From Microcaldota archaeon (GTDB taxonomy: Archaea > Micrarchaeota > Micrarchaeia > Anstonellales > Anstonellaceae), in contig JAKAME010000004.1 in the NCBI GenBank assembly GCA_021813025.1, positions 1 through 38,413 on the forward strand: a DNA stretch of 38,413 nt, read 5' to 3'. Of the stretch, positions 8,996-14,719 are shown in pieces. Numbering within the stretch: position 1 is the first letter of the stretch; every line of letters starts with the position of its first letter. Under the pieces are notes generated by a model. The model saw only the letters and a list, made by a program, of their open reading frames with translations, was not told the origin of the DNA and did no database searches. The position numbers and the translations under genes are program-made.

Positions 8996-9220
8996 ATGGG
9001 AGAGAAGCGTCCATTCGACATACTGAACTCGTCGCTGAACAACACCGTTGTGGTGGGGCTCAAGGGAGGCAACGAGATGCGCGGGCTCATGGTCAGCTAT
9101 GACGTTCACATGAACATCGTGCTTGAGAAGGCCGAGCAGCTGAAAGACGGCGAGGTGAAGCGCGGAATCGGAACGGTGCTTCTGCGCGGAGATTCGGTCG
9201 TGTATATTTCGCCTTCGTAG
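8996..9220 (+). CDS. Sm-like archaeal protein (SmAP/LSm)
   Basis: The 74-residue protein covers both Sm motifs. Sm1 spans RPFDILNSSLNNTVVVGLKG through MRGLMVSYDVHMNIVL (residues about 5-42), and Sm2 is GTVLLRGDSVVYISP near the C-terminus. Archaeal Sm-like proteins form heptameric or hexameric rings that bind U-rich RNA. Length is typical. GAGGTG lies 7 bases before ATG 8996; an upstream in-frame ATG would add 17 residues outside the fold and is rejected. It is directly upstream of tRNA-Ala, separated by a T-rich stretch. Confidence 0.95.
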   Translation: MGEKRPFDILNSSLNNTVVVGLKGGNEMRGLMVSYDVHMNIVLEKAEQLKDGEVKRGIGTVLLRGDSVVYISPS

Positions 9221-9235
9221 AGTGCGGGGATTTAT

Positions 9236-9273
9236 TTGCTTCATTTTTCTTTTCTTTTATTTTCTGTCTTTTA
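9236..9273 (+). terminator. T-rich terminator after the Sm-like gene
   Basis: A run of T4-T5 tracts broken by single C or A bases follows the Sm-like stop codon at once and ends at the tRNA-Ala 5' end. Archaeal RNA polymerase terminates on such U-rich tracts without needing a hairpin. Confidence 0.6.
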
Positions 9274-9345
9274 GGGCACATGGCGCAACGGTAGCGCGCC
9301 TGCATGGCATGCAGGAGGCTGGGGGTTCGAATCCCCCTGTGTCCA
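9274..9345 (+). tRNA. tRNA-Ala (anticodon GGC)
   Basis: The 72-base gene folds as a full cloverleaf. The acceptor is GGGCACA with TGTGTCC and discriminator A. The anticodon stem CCTGC/GCAGG encloses ATGGCAT, and the T arm is GGGGG-TTCGAAT-CCCCC. Acceptor pair 3-70 is G-U, the alanyl-tRNA synthetase identity element, which confirms Ala. No CCA is encoded and there is no intron. Confidence 0.97.
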
Positions 9346-9355
9346 ATCCTGATTT

Positions 9356-10063
9356 TCATTCTGCCGGCTCATCGACCAGCGTGGCAACCCAGAATTCATT
9401 CTCTTCGCGGATTGAAAACAGATTCGGCTGGCTTCCGCCAAGAATTATCCCTTTCTTCGAGTCGTGGGCAAGCATTGTTTTGAAGTGCTGTGCCTTTCCT
9501 GCCTCAATCTCGAGGCCGGCGGATGAGGAGAGGAGGATGTCCGGCCCGTTTTCTGGCGCGGGATAGAAGACGTCCGCGCAGACGCGGTATTCGAAAGCAA
9601 GGCCGGAGGGCGTGGAGGCTTGGAGGAAGCCCCGCTTCTCCCCAATGATTTTGAGGGCTTGCGCATCATGCCTGGCTTTCATCTCCCTAGCGAGTTTGCC
9701 GGCCTTGATGGGGTCGGGCTCCATGTCCATCGCGCAGGCGACCAGCGCATATTTCTCGTATTTGGTCATCTGCAGCTTGGGCTGCGAGGCGGCGCTGCCG
9801 CGCGCAATCAGGTAGCCTGTGTTGGAAACCGCGCCCAAGTTGCTTTCAAACGCGCAGAACGCGAGCGAGAGCCAAGGCTCGCTGGGCAGGATGCGGGAAA
9901 AGAGATGCAGATAGTCCTGCATATGCTCGTGCCGGATGGGAGGCTGCTCAACCTTCAGGGCGGTTTCGCCAAAAAGAATGACTGTCTCAAAGGAGGTTCC
10001 GCCCTTTCCGCTGCGGCTGCGCGCCCAGAGAGCAGCATCCATCGTCTTTTTGTAGATGTCCAT
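9356..10063 (-). CDS. unrecognised cytoplasmic protein, probably 5'-broken
   Basis: The frame encodes 235 residues from ATG 10063 with no signal peptide or membrane segment and no family I recognise. Notable stretches are RSRSGKGGTSFETVILFGE and a C-terminal LGGSQPNLFSIREENEFW. Coding-like sequence in the same frame continues about 100 bases upstream, but no ATG, GTG or TTG occurs there. A well-placed ATG (10164, with GGTGAG before it and a TATA box at 10198-10206) is one frame off. It reads MPTP and then stops at a run of five C. A single inserted base would give a 269-residue protein. Either this copy is frameshifted (sequencing error or mutation) or the short form is real. Confidence 0.6.
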   Translation of the reverse strand: MDIYKKTMDAALWARSRSGKGGTSFETVILFGETALKVEQPPIRHEHMQDYLHLFSRILPSEPWLSLAFCAFESNLGAVSNTGYLIARGSAASQPKLQMTKYEKYALVACAMDMEPDPIKAGKLAREMKARHDAQALKIIGEKRGFLQASTPSGLAFEYRVCADVFYPAPENGPDILLSSSAGLEIEAGKAQHFKTMLAHDSKKGIILGGSQPNLFSIREENEFWVATLVDEPAE

Positions 10064-10197
10064 CAGGTCGCCGTATTCCAGCTTGGGGCAGACTACCTGG
10101 AAAACAGGCCTTATGCCTGCGGCTGGAAGCTTGGATGGGCCGGAGCTGGCTAGGGGGTTGGCATCTGCTCACCGATGCATATATGTGGTAATAAGAG

Positions 10198-10206
10198 TAT
10201 TTAAAT
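10198..10206 (-). promoter_or_regulatory. TATA box upstream of the 9356-10164 gene
   Basis: GCATTTAAATAC (minus strand) is about 34 bases before ATG 10164 and fits that start far better than ATG 10063, which would be 135 bases away. GGTGAG sits just before ATG 10164. Confidence 0.55.
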
Positions 10207-10263
10207 GCACGTGGAGCTTGGAGGGGCGTCGGGCTTGGCGTGGGGCGAAGGCGGCTGGATTCC

Positions 10264-10503
10264 CTAATCTTTTGTGCTGAAGAAGACCGCCATTGCCACA
10301 ACCCACGTGGCGGCGTACATCAGGGCCAAATCATACAGCCCGTTCTGGATGCTGTCCACGACAAGCAGAATCATGCCGATTGCGCTCAGGCCCGCGAACT
10401 CGCGCGAGAGGCCGTCCTGCCCGGCGCGCATGTAGCGGTATTGCACCGCCCAGCCAAGGATGAAGAGCGCGAGGCCGGCTATGGCGATATAGTGCAGGAA
10501 CAT
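10264..10503 (-). CDS. small three-helix membrane protein
   Basis: The 79-residue protein has three hydrophobic segments (about residues 3-20, 37-52 and 58-75) with short polar connectors, so nearly all of it lies in the membrane. Size, three helices and a glutamine near the end of helix 1 recall SemiSWEET or PQ-loop half-transporters, but the PQ signature itself is absent, so this is only a suggestion. A TATA box at 10526-10535 is about 25 bases before ATG 10503, implying a leaderless mRNA. It follows the VirB2-like gene on the same strand after about 160 bases of repeat-containing sequence. Confidence 0.7.
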   Translation of the reverse strand: MFLHYIAIAGLALFILGWAVQYRYMRAGQDGLSREFAGLSAIGMILLVVDSIQNGLYDLALMYAATWVVAMAVFFSTKD

Positions 10504-10525
10504 CTGCCATGAGGCAGGGACGCTA

Positions 10526-10535
10526 ATTATTTAAA
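10526..10535 (-). promoter_or_regulatory. TATA box, leaderless start
   Basis: GTTTAAATAAT on the minus strand precedes ATG 10503 by about 25 bases, so transcription should begin close to the start codon. Confidence 0.55.
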
Positions 10536-10580
10536 CGCGCCGCCGGGCGGGGGCAAGCGAAAAAGGGAGGTGCCAAAAAC

Positions 10581-10653
10581 CGCAAGGCTGGGCGGATTGG
10601 CCGAATGCGCAAGACTGGGCTCATTCTCTTTGTCCGAAACCGCAAGGCGGGGC
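10581..10653. repeat. three copies of a CGCAAG(G/A)C(T/G)GGGC motif
   Basis: Near-identical 13-base motifs begin at 10581, 10608 and 10641. The last two share an added TTCTCTTT shortly downstream. A fourth copy, CGCAAGACTGGCC, lies at 13426-13438. They sit between two minus-strand membrane protein genes. Function is unknown. Confidence 0.55.
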
Positions 10654-10664
10654 TTGTTCTCTTT

Positions 10665-11012
10665 TTATCCCCATGTCTGCGTGCCGCAGCTCATCGGCCC
10701 GCCATAGAGGGCCTGCAGGATGGAGGGGACAAGAAGCACGATGACGAGGCACAGCACGGCCCCCACGGCAGCCGCTGCGGCCATGTTGGTTGCGCGGGTG
10801 GAGAATTCGGCGTTGGGAACGAGCTTGCCAGTGCCGTAGAAAACGGCCGCAACCACGACGAGCAGGATGGCGAGGGGCGGAAGGAAGGTCATGAACTGGC
10901 CGCAGACGCTGCTTATGCCCTCCCCGAGGCGCGAGAAGCCGGAGCCTTGGGCAAAGGAGAGGGAAGCGAGGGAGAACAGCAGGACGGCGGCTTGGAAACG
11001 GAAAAGTTGCAT
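10665..11012 (-). CDS. VirB2/TrbC-like small membrane protein
   Basis: The 115-residue protein has a signal peptide (hydrophobic residues about 8-20, cleavage probable near SFA-QGS). Two transmembrane helices follow (about residues 42-60 and 74-98) with a short charged loop between (KLVPNAEFSTRATN). That is the layout of VirB2/TrbC pilin subunits and of related two-helix archaeal proteins. Two cysteines, one before helix 1 and one near the C-terminus, could pair. No type IV secretion ATPase is in the window, so a pilus role is only suggested by architecture. ATG 11012 has no clear Shine-Dalgarno. Confidence 0.65.
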   Translation of the reverse strand: MQLFRFQAAVLLFSLASLSFAQGSGFSRLGEGISSVCGQFMTFLPPLAILLVVVAAVFYGTGKLVPNAEFSTRATNMAAAAAVGAVLCLVIVLLVPSILQALYGGPMSCGTQTWG

Positions 11013-11068
11013 GGCAAAACCAAGGTTAGAAGAATGGGGAAAAATAAAAAGGGAGGGGGTTTTGGCCC

Positions 11069-11749
11069 CTAGAGGTTCAGGCGCCTGCGGGTGCGGCGGA
11101 TGAGGTCGGACGCGTCCTTCTGCCCGCCCAGTCCGAACGCCAGCCCGAACGCAATCGCCACTCCGTACACGATGCCCTGCATCAGCAGGGTGAAGATTTC
11201 GCGCACGAACGCCATCTGGAAGCCCACCGTCTCCAGCCCCACGACAACGGCCATGAGGATGATGACGACGCGGGAGACCTGCGAGATGGTGTACTGGAGG
11301 TAGAACTTCTTGAGGTCAAGAATCGCCTCGCGCACCCACTCGCCCAGAAGCGCCGCAGCGATGATGAAGAGGGCTACGGCCACCACGCGGGGGGCGAAGA
11401 GCAGCACCTGGTCGAAGAAGCTGGTCAGCGTCTCCATCTGCAGGGCCGCGACGGCAGCCTGCAGGAAGAGCAGGATGACGTACCAGCGGGCCAGCGAGAC
11501 GAGAATAGGCGACACCTGGTTGCCGCCAAGCGCATCCTCAACCTTGAATTTCTTGAAGACAGCCTCGACCTTGAGATGGTCGAGCAGCTTCTGGAGGATG
11601 TGCGAGATTACGGAGGCAAGAACATAGCCGAGCAGGACGTAGATGAGGGCCCAGAGAAGGTTGGGAACGAAGGCGATGCCCTGCACCACCACGTTGTTCA
11701 CACCAATCGAGACCGCATCCGGCAGGGAGGCGACATTGAAATCGACCAT
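11069..11749 (-). CDS. MscS-type TM-helix membrane protein
   Basis: The 226-residue protein has about five membrane helices. It carries the conserved MscS TM-helix pattern twice: LLGYVLASVISHILQKLLD near residues 40-58 and GVAIAFGLAFGLGGQKDASD near the C-terminus. The glycine/alanine-rich last helix followed by G-G-Q-K-D-A matches the pore-lining helix region of small mechanosensitive channels. The cytoplasmic beta domain of classical MscS is absent, so it is a TM-helix-repeat protein rather than a complete MscS. A TATA box at 11782-11790 and GGTGATT before ATG 11749 support the start. It probably acts as a membrane channel or scaffold. Confidence 0.82.
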   Translation of the reverse strand: MVDFNVASLPDAVSIGVNNVVVQGIAFVPNLLWALIYVLLGYVLASVISHILQKLLDHLKVEAVFKKFKVEDALGGNQVSPILVSLARWYVILLFLQAAVAALQMETLTSFFDQVLLFAPRVVAVALFIIAAALLGEWVREAILDLKKFYLQYTISQVSRVVIILMAVVVGLETVGFQMAFVREIFTLLMQGIVYGVAIAFGLAFGLGGQKDASDLIRRTRRRLNL

Positions 11750-11781
11750 AGGCGAATCACCGCATGGGAGGACGAACGGAT

Positions 11782-11790
11782 AATTTATAA
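11782..11790 (-). promoter_or_regulatory. TATA box for the MscS-type gene
   Basis: CTTATAAATTA on the minus strand lies about 35 bases before ATG 11749. Confidence 0.55.
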
Positions 11791-11863
11791 GCCTGACGCC
11801 GGCGTTCGGGGTGAAAAAGGGCTTGATGGCTGCAAAGGGGCTTTGGGGGGCTTCCCCGCTCCC

Positions 11864-12754
11864 TCATTTGCGGGCCATATAGAATGCAAGGGTGGAGCGC
11901 TTTTTGCCGGCCGCCTGAACTGATTTCTTCTCGGCGGAGGAAAAGCCGGCCAGACGCAGGGCCGCTTCGGTTTTTTCAGCCATTGCTTTCGGCCACTGCT
12001 CGCCGGGAGCTTTTACAGGATGGTAGAGCAGCAGGCCTCCGGGCTTGAGGACCCGGTGGAAGGAGCGGAAGAACTTGCGGTCGGAGGGGTGGAGGTTGGA
12101 GAAGGTGTGCACTACGGCGTCGAACGAGGATAGGGGGAAGGGAGGGCGGGAGGCGGAAGAGACAAAACGCCGGTTTTTGGGCACAGCCTTCGCGCCCAGA
12201 GCCAGCATTTTTTGGCTGATGTCGAGACAGAAGACATCGAAGCGCCCGCGTGAAACTTTCGCAAAGGTGCAGTCGCCGGCCGAAACATCGAGTATTTTCG
12301 CTTTTGGCGGGCGGCCCGGGGCGGGCGCGCCGGCGCGGTTTTGCAGCGCATTGTCCAGCTCTTTTGCCAGCGCAAGCAATTGCTTGTCTCTTCCCGGCTC
12401 GACGTGGCGGCGGTAGCGCGCGGCGATTGAATCATAGAAGGAGCGCACTGCGCGCTGGCTTGAGCCTGAGCGCAGGTTTGAATAGAGCCCGCCAATCCAG
12501 CGCGAGAGGACAAAACGGCGGCGGCCCATATGCAGATGAATTTTCTTAGGGAGGGCTTTGGTGATGGAAGCTTCGAGGACGAAAAAAGAAGAATTGGAAA
12601 TGGGCGCCAAAACCGCTTCCCGCGCTTTGTATTCCGCCTCTTTTTCTCCCATCTTTTTTCCCGCTTTCAATTTCATCCATTTCTTTCCGTCGTGGAACTG
12701 GACGAATTCGGGCAGGGGCCAGTAGCCGGGGGTGCGGATGAGGAGGGAGGGCAT
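11864..12754 (-). CDS. class I SAM-dependent methyltransferase with N-terminal extension
   Basis: The 296-residue protein has a Rossmann methyltransferase domain from about residue 150. Motif I is KILDVSAGDCTF, motif II is DVFCLDIS, the acidic strand is FDAVVHTFSNLH, and RVLKPGGLLLYH follows. It resembles Methyltransf_11 enzymes, although motif I has Ser-Ala-Gly-Asp in place of the usual Gly-x-Gly. The first ~145 residues are basic and match no domain I recognise; they contain a tryptophan-rich start and SFYDSIAARYRR, the usual pre-motif helix. Substrate unknown. Upstream on its own strand is the U-rich tract following the AdoMet decarboxylase gene. Confidence 0.8.
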   Translation of the reverse strand: MPSLLIRTPGYWPLPEFVQFHDGKKWMKLKAGKKMGEKEAEYKAREAVLAPISNSSFFVLEASITKALPKKIHLHMGRRRFVLSRWIGGLYSNLRSGSSQRAVRSFYDSIAARYRRHVEPGRDKQLLALAKELDNALQNRAGAPAPGRPPKAKILDVSAGDCTFAKVSRGRFDVFCLDISQKMLALGAKAVPKNRRFVSSASRPPFPLSSFDAVVHTFSNLHPSDRKFFRSFHRVLKPGGLLLYHPVKAPGEQWPKAMAEKTEAALRLAGFSSAEKKSVQAAGKKRSTLAFYMARK

Positions 12755-12769
12755 GGAACCAGAAAGAAG

Positions 12770-12897
12770 ATGAAAATTGAAAAACCGATTGAATGGCTAA
12801 AAAATGAAAATGGAAAAATTGGGAAAAGGAAAAAATTTATTGAAAAATTGAAAATTGAAAAAGGAAAATGGAAAAACTTGAAAAATGGAAAAGAAAC
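12770..12897 (-). terminator. tandem U-tract array after the AdoMet decarboxylase gene
   Basis: On the minus strand about a dozen U3-U6 tracts separated by CC, CA or CAA fill about 125 bases from just after the speH stop to just before the methyltransferase start. No ORF is present. The layout fits an extended archaeal U-rich termination region. It must also hold the methyltransferase promoter, perhaps the AATAAATTTTTT near 12835-12845. Confidence 0.6.
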
Positions 12898-13356
12898 TTA
12901 TTCGGCTTCCTTGGCCGACATGGCCTGCTTCTGCCCGCGCTGCATGGCCATCATCTGCCCGTTGCGCCACATGTCCTTGGGGAAGTGGCGGCCGCGCATG
13001 AAGGAGTTGCGCTCATACGTCTTGGCCTCCAGCTTGGAGACTATGACGTTGGTCGCAGACTCCACGTCAAACTCCTTGCAGGAGAAGATGTCCACCGAAG
13101 CGTAGCCCTTCTCCGGGAAGGTGTGAATCGAGATGTGCGATTCGGCAATCAGGACGATGCCTGAAACGCCCCAGTCCTCCGGCTTGAGGCCTGAGTAGGA
13201 GAAGGTGTAGGGGGGCATGATTTTCGTCATGCCGACAAGGCCGGGCATCTCGTCCAGGAAGCTGGAGACGAAGCCGACGTCTTTGAGTTTCTTCTTGCTG
13301 CAGCCGTACAAATCCAGGGTCAGGTGCGGTCCGAACATCTTTTTCATATCCTCCAT
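12898..13356 (-). CDS. speH: S-adenosylmethionine decarboxylase proenzyme
   Basis: The 152-residue prokaryotic-type AdoMet decarboxylase makes decarboxylated AdoMet for polyamine synthesis. The self-cleavage site ESHISIHTFPEKG is intact: Glu72-Ser73 is the processing bond that yields the pyruvoyl group, His78 is five residues after it and Cys93 twenty after, matching the spacing of known class 1B enzymes. Residues 127-152 are a Met/Gln-rich tail. ATG 13356 gives MEDMKK. A GGAGGA within the first codons would serve the internal ATGs (13347 or 13338) better, so the start is uncertain by up to six residues. A TATA box at 13413-13421 lies about 57 bases upstream. Confidence 0.93.
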   Translation of the reverse strand: MEDMKKMFGPHLTLDLYGCSKKKLKDVGFVSSFLDEMPGLVGMTKIMPPYTFSYSGLKPEDWGVSGIVLIAESHISIHTFPEKGYASVDIFSCKEFDVESATNVIVSKLEAKTYERNSFMRGRHFPKDMWRNGQMMAMQRGQKQAMSAKEAE

Positions 13357-13412
13357 TTGGCAAAAACGGCCGCTCTTTTTGGCGCCGTCGTAGGGGGTTG
13401 CGCATGGCTATG

Positions 13413-13421
13413 TTTATAAAA
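13413..13421. promoter_or_regulatory. bidirectional TATA box upstream of speH
   Basis: TTTATAAAA, with flanking G and C, reads as a good TATA box on both strands. Leftward it would start speH mRNA with a leader of about 30 bases. Rightward it predicts initiation near 13440-13445, exactly where the inverted-repeat, 10-bp-periodic segment begins. Confidence 0.55.
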
Positions 13422-13439
13422 CATTCGCAAGACTGGCCA

Positions 13440-13690
13440 TATTAGGGGTGATTATAGCGCCTTTTAGCCAATTAGAAGCCCTAATAAACGATTTAGGAAA
13501 TAAAGGGAGCGTATTAGCCGTTTTGGTCGAATTAAAGCGGCTAATAGCTTGATTTGTCAAAAACGCCTCTGTATTCCTTCATTTTTCCCGATTTGGCTGG
13601 ATTATAGGGGTCTTTATCCCGTGCCGAGGGCTATTAACGAGGGGAAATCGGCACACGACGAAGAGGGAAAATGAGTGGTGGGAAAAAAAT
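13440..13690 (+). other. AT-rich non-coding segment with inverted repeats and 10-bp phasing; candidate RNA or chromatin-positioning element
   Basis: No ORF runs through this segment; stops occur in all frames. Three perfect inverted repeats follow one another: TATTAGGG/CCCTAATA (13440-13447 with 13479-13486), TATTAGCCG/CGGCTAATA (13512-13520 with 13538-13546) and GTGCCGA/TCGGCAC (13621-13627 with 13648-13654). From 13441 to 13640 nearly every decamer has an A/T-rich first half and a G/C-rich second half. A TATA box lies 20-25 bases before it and a long T-rich tract follows, so a plus-strand RNA gene is possible. Phased DNA curvature or histone positioning is the alternative. Confidence 0.45.
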
Positions 13691-13694
13691 GGGG

Positions 13695-13855
13695 CAGGAA
13701 ATCATCCCGATTTTTTTGATTTTTATTTATTTTTTGATTTTTCTTTGTTTTTTTGTTTTTCTTTTTTCCTGCCGGTTTTTTTGTTTTTCATTTATTTTTT
13801 CTTTTTTCCGGGTCGTTTTTCGTTTTTTATTTGTTTTTTTCGGGTTTTTTCTTCA
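13695..13855 (+). terminator. long T-rich tract, possible terminator
   Basis: About 160 bases are mostly T on the plus strand in runs of 4-8 broken by G, C or A. The segment overlaps the last codons of the convergent Pop5 gene, whose Lys-rich tail (KKKPEKNK) it encodes on the other strand. No plus-strand gene precedes it except the candidate element at 13440-13690. Confidence 0.4.
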
Positions 13856-14159
13856 AATGCGAAACCGTGCCCGAGATTCTCATGCTCTCGAAATGCGCGG
13901 GCTGCTCGGCAATGCGGGATATGAGCGCCATGCTGGCGGCGAGGCGCCGCTCCTGCCCGCGCCGCATACGCATGATGAGCGCGCCTGTTTTCTCGTCAAA
14001 TGAAATCACGGATGCCTGCGTCTGCGCAAGGCCCTCCACGCCGATTTGCCAGGTCAGCGCGCGCATGAGCTCGGACGAGAAGCGCTGGGTCGGCATTGGT
14101 TGGGTTAGGTGCGCGCGAAGCAGAAGATAGCGCCAGTCGGGAGCAAGGGTGGATTTCAT
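13827..14159 (-). CDS. rnp2: RNase P protein component 2 (Pop5/Rpp14 family)
   Basis: The 110-residue subunit of archaeal RNase P helps the catalytic RNA trim tRNA 5' leaders. Family features are the opening RWRYLLLRAHL-like stretch (here DWRYLLLRAHL), the central VISFDEKTGALIMRMRRGQ strand pair, and the closing ESMRISGTVSHLKKK. Length is a little under the usual 120-140. It begins 6 bases after the stop of the Rpp30-like gene, so the two are co-transcribed; this L15e - Rpp30 - Pop5 order is conserved in many archaea. The lysine-rich C-terminus is encoded inside a T-rich tract. Confidence 0.88.
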   Translation of the reverse strand: MKSTLAPDWRYLLLRAHLTQPMPTQRFSSELMRALTWQIGVEGLAQTQASVISFDEKTGALIMRMRRGQERRLAASMALISRIAEQPAHFESMRISGTVSHLKKKPEKNK

Positions 14160-14165
14160 GAAGAT

Positions 14166-14636
14166 TCAGCTCTCATGCAGCGGGGCTTGGAGGGCTGCGA
14201 GCACGACGCCCGCATCCAGGCCAAGCCTCTCGCCTATGCATGCAAGTTCCAGCGGATTTCTTAATTCCATCTCATTTCTCGCCATGCTGGCCAGCCTCAC
14301 CTTTCCCCCGAAATGGCGCACCATCTCTATCATGTGCGCCGTGCGCGCGAGGCGCCTGGCCATTTCGCCGGGAGGAAGTGGCAGGAAATCCGACACTCCC
14401 ACCACCATCACCGCCCCCTGCTCTTTGAACAGGCGCGCCAAGCCAACGTCGGTTGGCCAGATTTGCATGTGGATGAGCTTGGCGCGCTTGGCCATTATGC
14501 GGGCGCGCTCGACATCGGGAACAGAGGAGAAAAGAGAGGGGGAAAGAGAGCGGACATCAATAATGGAAAGAGGGCTCTCCCCGGCCTTCGGCTCCCCGAA
14601 ATCGGCCGGCGCTGAAAAACGCACCAAATCAAGCAT
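14166..14636 (-). CDS. rnp3: RNase P protein component 3 (Rpp30 family), short form
   Basis: The 156-residue protein matches the C-terminal two thirds of Rpp30, a TIM-barrel-like RNase P subunit that pairs with Pop5. The best evidence is HFGGKVRLASMARNEMELRN followed by PLELACIGERLGLD, which corresponds to the family's SSGA-x-LRsPrDLa-x-LG block. Typical archaeal Rpp30 proteins have about 210-240 residues. Here the N-terminal strands are compressed into about 55 residues. The gene lies between L15e and Pop5, the classic neighbourhood. A hairpin plus U-rich sequence separates it from L15e, so it may have its own promoter. Confidence 0.85.
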   Translation of the reverse strand: MLDLVRFSAPADFGEPKAGESPLSIIDVRSLSPSLFSSVPDVERARIMAKRAKLIHMQIWPTDVGLARLFKEQGAVMVVGVSDFLPLPPGEMARRLARTAHMIEMVRHFGGKVRLASMARNEMELRNPLELACIGERLGLDAGVVLAALQAPLHES

Positions 14637-14650
14637 AAAACCAACTGGAA

Positions 14651-14700
14651 AGGGGAAAAATTAAGAAAAGAGGGGAAAGAAATTTGGGAAAAATCCCAAA
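14651..14700 (-). terminator. hairpin plus U-rich terminator after L15e
   Basis: On the minus strand TTTGGGA and TCCCAAA (14683-14700) form a 7-bp stem with a 4-base loop 20 bases after the L15e stop, followed by a U-rich run to 14651. This resembles an intrinsic terminator or attenuator separating ribosomal protein expression from the RNase P subunit genes. Confidence 0.55.
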
Positions 14701-14719
14701 ATTGGAAAAAAGAATTCTC

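Noticed and set aside
8294..9244. Minus-strand open frame of 316 codons
   Set aside because: It lies antisense across both the exported protein and the Sm-like gene, ignores their boundaries and has no promoter.
13067..13405. Upstream-starting minus-strand frame overlapping speH (possible regulatory uORF)
   Set aside because: It runs out of frame through most of speH with Arg/Pro-rich shadow composition. Its ATG lies at or before the predicted transcription start, so polyamine-sensing uORF control is not supported.
13440..13546. CRISPR repeats
   Set aside because: TATTAG/CTAATA elements are inverted and only 6-9 bases long, with no constant repeat of 24-37 bases, no regular spacers and no cas genes.
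13400..13860. Replication origin
   Set aside because: AT-rich and repeat-bearing, but no Orc1/Cdc6 gene, origin recognition boxes or replication genes are adjacent. It cannot be supported without GC-skew data for the whole genome.
13671..14130. Plus-strand reading frames rich in Phe, Leu and Cys
   Set aside because: They are translations of the T-rich tract and of the antisense strand of the Pop5 gene. There is no start signal, composition is extreme, and they overlap a confident RNase P subunit gene.
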